Shown: one piece after another, positions 45,054 to 54,434 of the stretch
Layout of the letters: each line of letters starts with the position of its first letter
How positions within the stretch are numbered: position 1 is the first letter of the stretch
DNA from: Promethearchaeota archaeon
GTDB lineage: Archaea > Asgardarchaeota > Lokiarchaeia > Sigyniarchaeales > SOKP01
Direction of reading: 5' to 3'
DNA length: 64,000 nucleotides
Assembly: GCA_030603385.1 (NCBI GenBank)
Contig: JAUVXW010000008.1
Span: 1 to 64,000 of the forward strand
Notes under the pieces: model-generated
Database searches by the model: none
What the model was told of the DNA's origin: nothing
Seen by the model: only the letters and a program-made list of their open reading frames with translations
Program-made: the position numbers and the translations under genes

Positions 45054-48000
45054 ATGAAGCCTTATTCAAGAAAATTCTCAACCATATGGTTAATTTTTCT
45101 CTTTATATTTGGCGGGTTTATACCAGCATTTACATTGAATCTTTTTAATCTGAAAGAAAAATTAGAAGGTAATTCTGATGATACTTTGGAATCAATTACC
45201 GAAAAGGAGAGGGAAAATATTGAAGATGACATAATTAATACTGAAGAAAAAGATTCTGAAATAGAAAGGTTGATTAATGATGAAGAAAATGCACAAGATG
45301 TTTATACTACTAGACTAAACGATATTAATATCAATAAATCTCAAATGGATGTGGATTATAGTTCAATAGAAGATTTAACAAATGAATATTTAGCAGGTAA
45401 TATTACTCTTGAAACTTATCTTATTAAAATAAGAGGGAAACCTATTATTTACACATCAGTTTATAATAATGGGACTTTTGAACGTATAATAAAATTCATT
45501 GAATATATAGACACTAAGCCTGTGAATTTAACAGATGCTATAGAGTATGAAATTTTACATACTGAAAATATAAAATCTTATGAAATTATAAACGTAAAAA
45601 ACGTAAAAGATTACAATAAAAAAAATCTAGCTTATGAAGTTGCTGGAAATCTTCAAGCATTATCGATAAATAAATTAATCTCTAAAGACTTTTCTTCTTA
45701 TTATAAGGATTTCTTTGATTTATTCCATAATAACTTAAAAACTGGTCAGAGTGTTTTAACACTTAAGTATGAATTAGAAAGACCAATTAATAACCGAAAT
45801 TATGTTTTATCAAAAGTTATATACGACAAGGATAATTGTCAAGTACTATTTGATAATTTTTTATCTAATTCAAGAAGATACCAAGTTAAAAATAAAACTA
45901 TAGTAATCGAAAGGAATTTATCAATATCCAATAAGGCGACTATAAATCTATATGTCGGAGTTTTATATAATCCATCATTTTTGGGCATTCCTATCCCCAT
46001 AGTATCGTATAAATTTACTTATGATATTTATTGCTCGATCGAAGCTATACCCTTTTATACAAGTTCTTTAACTCCTAAAGATGGTAGTATAAGTCTTGCG
46101 ATTTACTTTGCTCACGAAACGGAGTATTCAACTTTAGAAGCAGTTCATTATCTCGTTGCAGCCATACCTTTTGTTGGTTTGGCTTTTGCAATCTGGTTTG
46201 CAGTAGTTTCTGAAGATGCGAGAAATTCTGAAAAAGCAGGGGCAGTTTCATTTTCAACATCATCGTCAAGAGGTGATACAATTTCTAGTATAAATGATTG
46301 GTCTTACACGACTCCTGGGGGTTACTATAATCCTTATAGTGGTCCATATTATAGATATGCGACTATTTCTAAAAGCTCAAATACACAAGATAAAGGAACT
46401 GTTACTATTTCAACAACTTTATCTGGTTCTGGATTAGGTGCTTCTGGTTTAGACTCTGATTCAGTAACTTTAGAATACGTTAGGATTTTAAAAGTACCTG
46501 AATTGACATATGTTATTGATAGAACTGCCATGACTGCTGGAGTGAATGGGAACTTAAAAGTAACTGTCAAAAATAAAAATTCAGATACAAATTCAATAAA
46601 ATTAAAGGATCTAATAATTAAGGTATCTCTAGTGTTAAATCCCAGTAAATTTGATATTAATTCTGTTGGAACTAAATATGCAACTCATAAATTCACTACC
46701 ATCTCAGACTCTGGTGAAAAATCATTTACAATTATTCCTATTCTAGACGAAATGGGGGATGCTCGTTTAAAAATCGAAATTTTAGGCTATAAATTCTTTA
46801 TTGATGCAAATCCGGATGTTACAATAACAATTTCCTCGACTTCTATACAAAAAACACAAGATATCACAAATTTACCTGCAATTGCAAATATAATAATAAA
46901 AGATTTTACACCAATTCATCAATTCCAATTAATTTCAAGAAGTGAACCTGGTTATGAATTCAGTTTAAATATTGCATTAGAAAATCTAGGAGGAATTGAT
47001 GCACAATTAATTGAATTTTATCTATATTTGAAATATCCCTCTTCTGCTTATTTTGATACTTATGATACTTTAACTTATGATCGAATTGCAAATATTACAG
47101 GGAGTAATATTGAATTATTTACATATTCTACGAATCTAGAGATTAAGGGAGATTATACTTTTAGATTTGGAATTGTCTATTCATTTGAAGTTTTAGGTAA
47201 AACCTATACAAGTTTATTTATATACAATCAAAATGAAGATCAAGATAATTGTTTAATTCTTCCAGACCCATATAATAATAAAGATTACAATATGGTAATT
47301 AATCTGAGATCAAGACCTATGATTAATCTTGAAGTAGATATTACTGATGATAGTTATACAGTTGTAAAAATAATTGCAGGGAATCGAGCTCAATTTGATA
47401 ATTTATCATTTTCAATCTCATATAAAGCTATTGGAGTCAAATATGAAAATGATGGGATGAATATATTTGGATGGTTTACTGATGCAGCGAATATAATAAC
47501 TGACATAGCTTCTTTCGCAACTAAATCTTATGGGGAAGGGTTAAAAGCTCTTATCACAGCTATAACGTCCTTTAAAAGGTTAGGGGATGAAATGAAATAT
47601 AACGTTGCTGATTTTCTAATTAGAATAGGAGTTGGTATTATTATTAGGGCAATTTATACACTATATTTTTCATGGGGTCCTTACAATATTAATACACCAT
47701 TAGGATCTTTTCTTGGTGATTTGAAAGGTACTTATTATGCGCAATCTGGTGGATATGAGCCTTCAGAAGTTATAGATGATGAAGATTTAATATTAAAGTT
47801 TAAGCGAGATAGTCCTAACATCATTGATGACTTTTGGTTAGTCTATCTAGCTCGAGGATTTCATAGATCTCAAATTTATATTGATTTCGATTATACATTT
47901 TCAGATAAATATGGAAATGTTTGGACTGGTTCTGAAGTGGAACTTAAGAAAGAAGGTCAGGAAGTATCAAACTTGGATAATGTTGAGGTTACAGTTCAAT

Positions 48001-51000
48001 TAAGTGTTTTTATGAAAGATGGTTTTAATGTATATTATAACTGTTGGGTAGAGTTTTTAACGATTTCAGCTACTTTAGTTATTGAAATTGTTTTATCTGC
48101 CCTAGGGTGGTTACCAGGAATGCAGTGGACTTGGGCTGCTGTTGCAATGAATTTGCTCATGTTAGCCCTTTCAGTTACAATAATGGGTATTATAGCAGCA
48201 ATTTTATATAGTGATCCGGATCCTAACTATACAGTGATAGATGAACCCATACCTTACGAATTAGAAGAAATATTTACTAATAGTTCTGACGGAGGTTCTC
48301 ACCTAAAACAAATCAAATTAATGTCAGATTTATTTGGCTATTTGAATGCTTCAAAAACTTCATTATTTAGGTTATATCAAGCAAAACTTGAAAATAATCA
48401 AACTTATACAGTATTACAATCAAAAGCATTATATAAATATACAGTAGAAGCAGAAAGGATCAATAACGACCTTCTATATGAATCACTTTACAATGCATTA
48501 TTAAATTATAACAGAAGCTTAATTGATAATAAAACCGCCAATATTTTAATTGAAAAAATAAAAAATGAAGGAATAACTCCAGAAGTAGAAAATAAAATAC
48601 GAGAGATCTCATCAGGAGTGAATAATGATACGTTTGATGTAATCGAAGAAGAAATCTATAATATGAATTCTACTCAGATAATCAGCTTATTAAATCGAAA
48701 TCATACAATGGACGAAATGTATGCTAGATACCTTATTTTCAATGACAGGATTCACTTTCTAAGAGATGAATCTCTAGATGGAATTGTATATGCAAGAACA
48801 GAAATACTAGAGGGATCAATAAGAAATGCTACTACCCAAGAATTAAACGTTCCCTTTAATTTAAATAAAACTATCATAAATCAATTAGAATCAGAAAATT
48901 TTACAAATATAGAAACCCTATGTCAAGATCTGAATGAATCTGCTTGGGAATTATTTTATAAAACTAATAATACACTTTATATGAAATACGCTGATTTTGC
49001 GCTCCAAACATTATATTCTCTTAAATTTTACATAAGTGTAAGAGCAATTGGATATCCTAATCAAATAATCATTGACGAGAACATTACACCTCAGACTTTA
49101 AATCTAGAGATAACAAACAATGGATTTATTAATAGTACATTTGGTTTTGAAGTTGAATCTGATTTTATTGGAATTTTCAGCATATCACCCGATATTTCTT
49201 CAATACAAATTTTCGTAGAACCTTTACAGATCCATGAATTAAAGATAGAATTCTCAATTTCGGATAATCATATATTAACACCTGGAGAATATCCTGGTAA
49301 AATTAGAGTTTATTCACTTGAAAATCCATTAAAGTATGATGAAATTGATTTTTCAATTATCATCCCTATTTATAACTTTAATATAAGCTCAGAAGCAAAA
49401 TCTATCTCTGTAGTTCCCGGAGAAACAGTAAAAACAAATTTGAATGTGAAAAATTTAGGTAATGTATATGATATTTATGAATTACAGATTGTTAGCGAAA
49501 TACCTATATCATGGATATATACTTTAAATAAAATAATTTTACCTAAAGGTAATGATTATGATATTCCATTAGTTATTACACCAGTAAGACATTATACTAC
49601 AACACCTGGTACATATTTAGTAGAAATATTCGTTAAATCAATTGGAAACGGTTCAATAATTAAAAGTTTGTTATATTCAATTGAGATTTTACCATATTAT
49701 GAATATAGCAGTTCTTCAAAAATTATTGATAATAAAATTAAACCCGGTGAAGAAGCTATTTTTAATTTCAATATTACTAACTTAGGAAATACACCTGAAA
49801 CTTATAATATTTCATTATCTGTAGATGATTTTATTAAAAATTGGACTACGTCAAATCTTTTAAGTAATAATTATGAAGTTATCTCTTTACAGCCTGGTGA
49901 AACATTCTCTAAGCAGATTTTATTAATAACAATTGATACATATAAACTGGTGTCAGGAATTTATGAAAATTTCTTAAAAATAGAGTCAATAACTTCCTCT
50001 GTGGATCACGAATTTTTGGATTTTACAATTGAAATTTTAAAATCAATTAGATTTAGTGTAAAAATTGATGATATAGAAGAGAAAGTTATTCCTGGAGAAA
50101 TTGCTCAATACAACCTCACTATTCAAAATTTAGGAAATATCGGTGAATTTTTCAATTATTCTATTGATTTTATCGGTGCTGAATCAACATGGGAAATTCA
50201 ATTAATAACAGAAGAAGATCCGGAATTAGATTTAACTGGTTGGGTAAGTTTAAATCCTGGTGAAAATCAAACGTTTAAGTTGGAAGTATTTCCACCTAGA
50301 ATCTATACTACAACAGTAGGAATTTATCCATTTTATTTCTTAGTTTTTAGTAATTCAACACCGCCAATAAACCAGACAGTGAGTAGCGTTATAGAAATCT
50401 TAAATTTCTATGAGATGACTGTAGATTTTGATATCTCTAATTACGAAGTTGATCCAGGAGAAATAACAATATTATGTTTAAACATAAATAATTTTGGTAA
50501 TGACAATTATACATTCTCTATTAGTTTATCTTCTAACGTTCCAAATGAATGGATATCGATATATACAAATACGATTTTATTACAACCTGGAGAAACATCA
50601 GAAATTCAAATAGAGATTCTACCACCAAAGTTGTATACTACTGTTCCTGGCATATATAATATTACCTTAAATGTAACCTTATTAGAAAATCCAGAGACAT
50701 ATCAAATGATTGAAACTGAAATAAAAATATTGGAATTCTATGAATCGATAATTCATGCAATACCTGAGAAAATTGAAGCTGAAATTGGAGATTCAATTGA
50801 ATTTGAATTTAGCATTACTAATTTAGGTAATGTTTTAAGTGAATATTCCTTACACTCATTTTCATGGAATGTTTCAATTGTAAGTGAATGGATTAAGGTA
50901 TTGATTCCATCCATTACTCTTAATCCTGGTGAAACTGGAAAATTGCTAATAAATATTGATATTCCATATTTCTGGCAGGATATGGAACCCATTCATGCAA

Positions 51001-51761
51001 TAGGAGATATAATGATAAACAAATTGAACGAATCAGAAATCGTATTAGTCAATGTGGAGTTGATAATAGAAGCAACGCCTAAAAATATGATATACTTCTT
51101 GATAAATAGAATTAGTAGTCTATATAACAATATTAATAAAGCAACAGAGTCATGTAGAAAATATGTTCTATTACATTTCTTGTCCTACTCTAAACATTTG
51201 TTAAATAGATCTTTAGTTTCTCTTGAGAGATTTTATTATAATTTTTCAGTATTACTTGATATCCTTTCTAGATCCAAGTTACAATTTGTTAGTTTAATTG
51301 GTGAATTTTGTAGATTCGATAAAATTTTCAATCAAACGTTTACTAATTATGTTAAAAATGAATTATGGGATTGTCACGATCAAATTTCACTACTCATAGG
51401 AACAACGATAAATATAGCTCTAAATAATAAAACTGGTACTGATATAAGCTTAATTCAAATAACTCATAATTCTCTATTTCGAATTTTGGATTTCTATGAT
51501 ATTAAGAGATGTATTTACCATTCAATTTATATTAGATTATTCGTAATTGACAATTATTACTCTTTCTTATATAATTACGCTATACTTGATAAATCAACAG
51601 CTTTTCGATGTGTTCTAAGAAAATTAGACTCAAGATATAATTCCTTTTTACATAAGTTATGCATTTATAGACGTTTTAAATTAATTCCCGATCAATTGTA
51701 TTTTGATATGTTAAATAAAATCAGTGAAATTCAATCAGATCTAATGAATTTAAATTTATAA
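45054..51761 (+). CDS. Giant surface protein with CARDB/NEW3-like repeats
   Basis: The 2235-residue protein starts with a signal peptide (STIWLIFLFIFGGFIPAF). An acidic segment follows, then mixed domains with hydrophobic stretches near 363-385, 854-874 and 999-1054 that look like membrane helices in the middle of the chain. From about residue 1435 come five beta-sandwich repeats of ~110-120 residues, each with a strand, NLGN (or NFGN) turn, NPGE/QPGE, and a TTxGxY/TTVPGIY turn, as in CARDB/NEW3-like domains. The last ~230 residues are helical. No C-terminal anchor or sorting signal is seen. The middle-helix arrangement is odd for a surface protein, and a membrane-embedded complex is possible. 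Confidence 0.7.
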   Translation: MKPYSRKFSTIWLIFLFIFGGFIPAFTLNLFNLKEKLEGNSDDTLESITEKERENIEDDIINTEEKDSEIERLINDEENAQDVYTTRLNDININKSQMDVDYSSIEDLTNEYLAGNITLETYLIKIRGKPIIYTSVYNNGTFERIIKFIEYIDTKPVNLTDAIEYEILHTENIKSYEIINVKNVKDYNKKNLAYEVAGNLQALSINKLISKDFSSYYKDFFDLFHNNLKTGQSVLTLKYELERPINNRNYVLSKVIYDKDNCQVLFDNFLSNSRRYQVKNKTIVIERNLSISNKATINLYVGVLYNPSFLGIPIPIVSYKFTYDIYCSIEAIPFYTSSLTPKDGSISLAIYFAHETEYSTLEAVHYLVAAIPFVGLAFAIWFAVVSEDARNSEKAGAVSFSTSSSRGDTISSINDWSYTTPGGYYNPYSGPYYRYATISKSSNTQDKGTVTISTTLSGSGLGASGLDSDSVTLEYVRILKVPELTYVIDRTAMTAGVNGNLKVTVKNKNSDTNSIKLKDLIIKVSLVLNPSKFDINSVGTKYATHKFTTISDSGEKSFTIIPILDEMGDARLKIEILGYKFFIDANPDVTITISSTSIQKTQDITNLPAIANIIIKDFTPIHQFQLISRSEPGYEFSLNIALENLGGIDAQLIEFYLYLKYPSSAYFDTYDTLTYDRIANITGSNIELFTYSTNLEIKGDYTFRFGIVYSFEVLGKTYTSLFIYNQNEDQDNCLILPDPYNNKDYNMVINLRSRPMINLEVDITDDSYTVVKIIAGNRAQFDNLSFSISYKAIGVKYENDGMNIFGWFTDAANIITDIASFATKSYGEGLKALITAITSFKRLGDEMKYNVADFLIRIGVGIIIRAIYTLYFSWGPYNINTPLGSFLGDLKGTYYAQSGGYEPSEVIDDEDLILKFKRDSPNIIDDFWLVYLARGFHRSQIYIDFDYTFSDKYGNVWTGSEVELKKEGQEVSNLDNVEVTVQLSVFMKDGFNVYYNCWVEFLTISATLVIEIVLSALGWLPGMQWTWAAVAMNLLMLALSVTIMGIIAAILYSDPDPNYTVIDEPIPYELEEIFTNSSDGGSHLKQIKLMSDLFGYLNASKTSLFRLYQAKLENNQTYTVLQSKALYKYTVEAERINNDLLYESLYNALLNYNRSLIDNKTANILIEKIKNEGITPEVENKIREISSGVNNDTFDVIEEEIYNMNSTQIISLLNRNHTMDEMYARYLIFNDRIHFLRDESLDGIVYARTEILEGSIRNATTQELNVPFNLNKTIINQLESENFTNIETLCQDLNESAWELFYKTNNTLYMKYADFALQTLYSLKFYISVRAIGYPNQIIIDENITPQTLNLEITNNGFINSTFGFEVESDFIGIFSISPDISSIQIFVEPLQIHELKIEFSISDNHILTPGEYPGKIRVYSLENPLKYDEIDFSIIIPIYNFNISSEAKSISVVPGETVKTNLNVKNLGNVYDIYELQIVSEIPISWIYTLNKIILPKGNDYDIPLVITPVRHYTTTPGTYLVEIFVKSIGNGSIIKSLLYSIEILPYYEYSSSSKIIDNKIKPGEEAIFNFNITNLGNTPETYNISLSVDDFIKNWTTSNLLSNNYEVISLQPGETFSKQILLITIDTYKLVSGIYENFLKIESITSSVDHEFLDFTIEILKSIRFSVKIDDIEEKVIPGEIAQYNLTIQNLGNIGEFFNYSIDFIGAESTWEIQLITEEDPELDLTGWVSLNPGENQTFKLEVFPPRIYTTTVGIYPFYFLVFSNSTPPINQTVSSVIEILNFYEMTVDFDISNYEVDPGEITILCLNINNFGNDNYTFSISLSSNVPNEWISIYTNTILLQPGETSEIQIEILPPKLYTTVPGIYNITLNVTLLENPETYQMIETEIKILEFYESIIHAIPEKIEAEIGDSIEFEFSITNLGNVLSEYSLHSFSWNVSIVSEWIKVLIPSITLNPGETGKLLINIDIPYFWQDMEPIHAIGDIMINKLNESEIVLVNVELIIEATPKNMIYFLINRISSLYNNINKATESCRKYVLLHFLSYSKHLLNRSLVSLERFYYNFSVLLDILSRSKLQFVSLIGEFCRFDKIFNQTFTNYVKNELWDCHDQISLLIGTTINIALNNKTGTDISLIQITHNSLFRILDFYDIKRCIYHSIYIRLFVIDNYYSFLYNYAILDKSTAFRCVLRKLDSRYNSFLHKLCIYRRFKLIPDQLYFDMLNKISEIQSDLMNLNL

Positions 51762-51817
51762 TTTAACACTTTTTTTTTCCTATTTTATTTGGTTAATTAT
51801 TAAAAAAGCATAGAAAT

Positions 51818-52087
51818 TTGGAGAGTTTATTCCATTTAAAACGGCTTTACATTTATGATAATCGAATTGAATCGTTTAAGGACTTAGATAACTTAGAAAA
51901 TCTAAAATATTTGGATTTAAACTATAATTTATTTTTTCAGGCAGATGAATATCAAATGCCTTTACGGGAAGCAAAAGAGTATTTTGGCCATTTGAAGAAG
52001 CTCTTAATGCTTAATGGCCATCTTTACCCAGATAATGATTTTTATACATTTTTAAGGGGTGGAAGGGCTACAAATGTTTGGATATAG
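51818..52087 (+). CDS. Leucine-rich repeat fragment
   Basis: This 89-residue ORF contains two leucine-rich repeats (LFHLKRLYIYDNRIESF, LENLKYLDLNYN) and an unrelated-looking C-terminus (GHLYPDNDFYTFLRGG). The start is a TTG, and the frame is open only a few codons further upstream, to 51797. LRR proteins normally have more repeats and an N-terminal cap, so this may be a fragment of a decayed gene or a small LRR protein. It lies 56 bases after the giant surface protein gene. Confidence 0.45.
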   Translation: MESLFHLKRLYIYDNRIESFKDLDNLENLKYLDLNYNLFFQADEYQMPLREAKEYFGHLKKLLMLNGHLYPDNDFYTFLRGGRATNVWI

Positions 52088-52151
52088 TTTTATTTTGATT
52101 TTTGCTTTCTTATAATAATCAGAGTTTCTTCTAATTAAGGATATGGTCGAT

Positions 52152-52841
52152 TTATTGCAATTTAAATTTATTACTTCGATAAATCTCGTTTAAAAAGTCA
52201 ATATCTTCTTGAGTAGCAAGTGCCTGAGTCAATTTTAATCCTTTAATTTCATTGTAGTGAATATCATAAGCATTTTTAAAACAATTCACTAAAAGTTGCT
52301 TAAATCACTGATTTTTCATAAAAATTTTCCGTTTATTAAATATTTTAATTGACTGTCCCAGATTCTCTTGTCTCTTCCAATAGAATAACGGATCACCTAT
52401 GGAACTCCCAAAATACTTCTCTAATACGTCAATGATAAAAACTTCATTAATTTCTATTAAAATTCTATTTTCATATTTAAGAGAAACTAAATCCATAAGA
52501 GTATCTAAAATCCCCTGGAAGAATGCTTCTGCAACACTCGGTCCCATACTCTCAAAAGTGGTGTTATATAAAGATACGAGATTGTCACTTGTCAATATTA
52601 TATCCCTTACATGCGAAGACATTTTGCGATAGGGTAAAGCTAAAAAATGAAACCTAAAGAACCGAATCTCATTTTTCGGGAAAAAAATAATATCATTTAA
52701 TGGTGTGAAAGTAAGAGGGTCAAATCCAAGGTATTTGCACAGATGATAAATTATATGAAAAGAAATAACTTCTTTTTCATACCAATAAATTTCATCGTAC
52801 TCATTTTTTATCAATTTATCAAAACTCGTTTTTACCACCAA
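52152..52841 (-). pseudogene. Unknown protein interrupted by in-frame TGA
   Basis: The first 178 codons (52841 to 52308) have ordinary composition, with FHIIYHLCKYLGFDPLTFTP and AEAFFQGILDTLMDLVSLKY. A TGA follows at 52305-52307. The same frame then stays open for another 50 codons to a TAA at 52152-52154, reading protein-like sequence such as GLKLTQALATQEDIDFLNEI. A chance run of that length is unlikely at this AT content. The lesion is either a real nonsense mutation, a sequence error (for example CAG TGG), or recoding; I see no SECIS support. The protein is unknown and appears to be cytosolic. Confidence 0.55.
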
Positions 52842-53326
52842 TGATGTAATATTATTTTAAAATGATAAAATTTTGATTATTTTTTTAAATTTTTTTAAAA
52901 AATTTTAAACTTCATCTCTAAAAAATAAATCTGGAATTAAAATTTCGGTTATCAATATATAGATATTATATATTTTTATTTAACGAAAGAGGGTGGATTA
53001 CACTTAGGAGGAATTATTGTTAAAAAGTTTTTTCAGTTTACAGGGTTTTGTTCAGTTTCCCGAAAAACGGCTTGTAGCCGCATTTTCACGGGGTTTAAAA
53101 ATAGTTTTTGAAACTGATATCTTTTTGAATCCTCCAAATCGTATTGTGTAATCCAAGTAAATTAATATCGATCTTTGTAAATAAATTTATCTTATTTGAC
53201 AAGAAGATAAGAAATGCTAATTGCTTATATTTTACTGGTTCTTTAGGATTAATCATCAAGATTTTATTAAATAGCAAATATTTTTTACAAAAATAAAATT
53301 ATAACAATTAGAAAAATATTTTAGGT
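52842..53326. other. Non-coding region with hairpin before tRNA-Gln
   Basis: A 485-base region. There is a 60-codon ORF on the minus strand (53095-53277) that I do not think is real. It contains the hairpin at 53059-53092 and the probable promoter of the tRNA-Gln gene (AT-rich stretch near 53290-53305). Confidence 0.45.
53059..53092. repeat. GC-rich composite hairpin
   Basis: CCCG, AAAA and CGGCT on the left pair with AGCCG, TTTT and CGGG on the right around TGT, with CA bulges on the right arm. It is much more GC-rich than its surroundings and is about 235 bases before the tRNA-Gln gene. It could be a small RNA element, a repeat or a terminator. Confidence 0.4.
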
Positions 53327-53459
53327 AGCCCAGTAGTGTAGAATTGGGCATAACTATTGCTCAATAGTAAAAAGGTCAAGCATCGGGGGCCCTGAACCCC
53401 TGGACCACGGTTCGAATAATTACCGAATTTATCGTTAATCGAAATTCCGTGCTGGGCTA
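53327..53459 (+). tRNA. tRNA-Gln (CTG) with two noncanonical introns
   Basis: The acceptor stem AGCCCAG (53327-53333) pairs fully with CTGGGCT (53452-53458), and discriminator A is 53459. The D stem GTGT/GCAT is split by a ~28-31-base insert in the D loop, which itself holds a hairpin (ACTATT/AATAGT). The anticodon stem GGGGG/CCCCT encloses CCCTGAA, giving anticodon CTG (53392-53394) but C at position 33 instead of the usual U. The T stem CACGG/CCGTG has a 29-base insert (53417-53445) in its loop; removing it restores TTCGAAT. Its flanks fold as outer helix, TTCG/CGAA helix and bulges, a bulge-helix-bulge splice site. The gene ends without CCA. Confidence 0.75.
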
Positions 53460-53467
53460 TTTTTCTT

Positions 53468-53830
53468 TTATCCTGTTCGTTTAATAATGTGATATCCATA
53501 CTGTGTTTTTACAGGCTGAGAAATCTCACCTACTTTCAATCTACTGCAAGCATTCCAAAATTCAGCTACCATATCTCCTTTTGAAAATTCTCCTAAGTTC
53601 CCACCTTTCTTTTTACTTGGACAATTAGAGTATTGTTGAGCCAAACTTTCAAATTTTTCCCCAGCTTCTAAATCTTCACTGATTTCTTTTGCTCTATTAA
53701 ATTTATCAACTAAAATATGACTTGCTTTAATTTTCCCTCCACTGATAGGATCTCCCTTATTTCCTGATCTTTGACCCTCAGAACCTTTCGCTTTTTTTTG
53801 ATATCCTTTCCCGTATTTATTTTTTCCCAT
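53468..53830 (-). CDS. Parvulin-type peptidyl-prolyl isomerase
   Basis: A single parvulin domain at residues ~30-120 after a basic N-terminal tail (YGKGYQKKAKGSEGQRSGN). Family features are KIKASHILVDKFNRA, the FESLAQQYSNCPS segment, GGNLGEFSKGDMV and the terminal TQYGYHIIKRTG. The two histidines of the active site are in ASHIL and GYHII. The tail resembles that of small archaeal/eukaryotic Pin4-type parvulins. It is expected to be a cytosolic folding or ribosome-associated factor. Its end lies beside the tRNA-Gln gene on the other strand. Confidence 0.9.
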   Translation of the reverse strand: MGKNKYGKGYQKKAKGSEGQRSGNKGDPISGGKIKASHILVDKFNRAKEISEDLEAGEKFESLAQQYSNCPSKKKGGNLGEFSKGDMVAEFWNACSRLKVGEISQPVKTQYGYHIIKRTG

Positions 53831-53911
53831 AAAATTTTCAACTTATTTGATTTAACCTAAATATTTCGACTAAATAATAGGTTTTCAGGTTTGTATTAGG
53901 TAAAAATGTAT

Positions 53912-54328
53912 CTAATTAACAATTAAATATCTAAAATTTTTAATCTCTTTGATACTGTTTATTTCAACAACCAATTTTTGGAAATCTTGTACCTGACCCT
54001 CGAAAATCATAAAAATAATAGAGTTTTGATTCACAAAATTAACATTCTTACTAATTATTTGCTCTTTATATTCACTTTCAATTCTATTTAGTTTTTTCTG
54101 TATTAAATAGTCATTAGGGGCAATAAGAATCATATTTCCTACAATCTTTTTGGGGATTGGACCTAGTTCGCTAGCAAGATCCATACTAGAAATATCTATT
54201 GTTGACATTAATCGCAATAATGCATCTCTAATTAATTTAGATTTGTTCTCATATTGATTTTTTGAAACCAGTTTATTAATGAACTTTTTAAGGCCCTCAT
54301 TAATACTTATACTAATTATTGGGCTCAC
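53912..54328 (-). CDS. NikR-like ribbon-helix-helix regulator
   Basis: The N-terminal ribbon (SISINEGLKKFINKLV) and helices (YENKSKLIRDALLRLM) form an RHH DNA-binding domain. The remaining ~90 residues form an ACT-like beta-alpha domain (FIMFEGQ.., LVVEINSI) as in NikR-type regulators. The usual nickel-binding His residues of NikR are not evident, so it may bind another ligand or none. It has 138 residues and starts at GTG. Its targets are unknown; the upstream neighbour is the large zinc-finger gene. Confidence 0.7.
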   Translation of the reverse strand: MSPIISISINEGLKKFINKLVSKNQYENKSKLIRDALLRLMSTIDISSMDLASELGPIPKKIVGNMILIAPNDYLIQKKLNRIESEYKEQIISKNVNFVNQNSIIFMIFEGQVQDFQKLVVEINSIKEIKNFRYLIVN

Positions 54329-54434
54329 GATATTAACACTTTTTAATAATTGATTGAAATTTAAAGAGCAATGTAGTTTTTAATAATAAATATAGTTAAT
54401 AAGATTTATAAATTTTTTTTATGAGTAGAATGAC

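Noticed and set aside
52305..52307. TGA as selenocysteine.
   Set aside because: No redox motif around the site and no SECIS-like structure recognised downstream; nonsense mutation or error is simpler.
53095..53277. 60-codon minus-strand ORF.
   Set aside because: Short, low complexity and without a recognised domain or strong start; it is left in the non-coding region.
53308..53499. 63-codon minus-strand ORF across the tRNA-Gln region.
   Set aside because: It overlaps a tRNA on the other strand and the end of the parvulin gene, and has no protein-like features.
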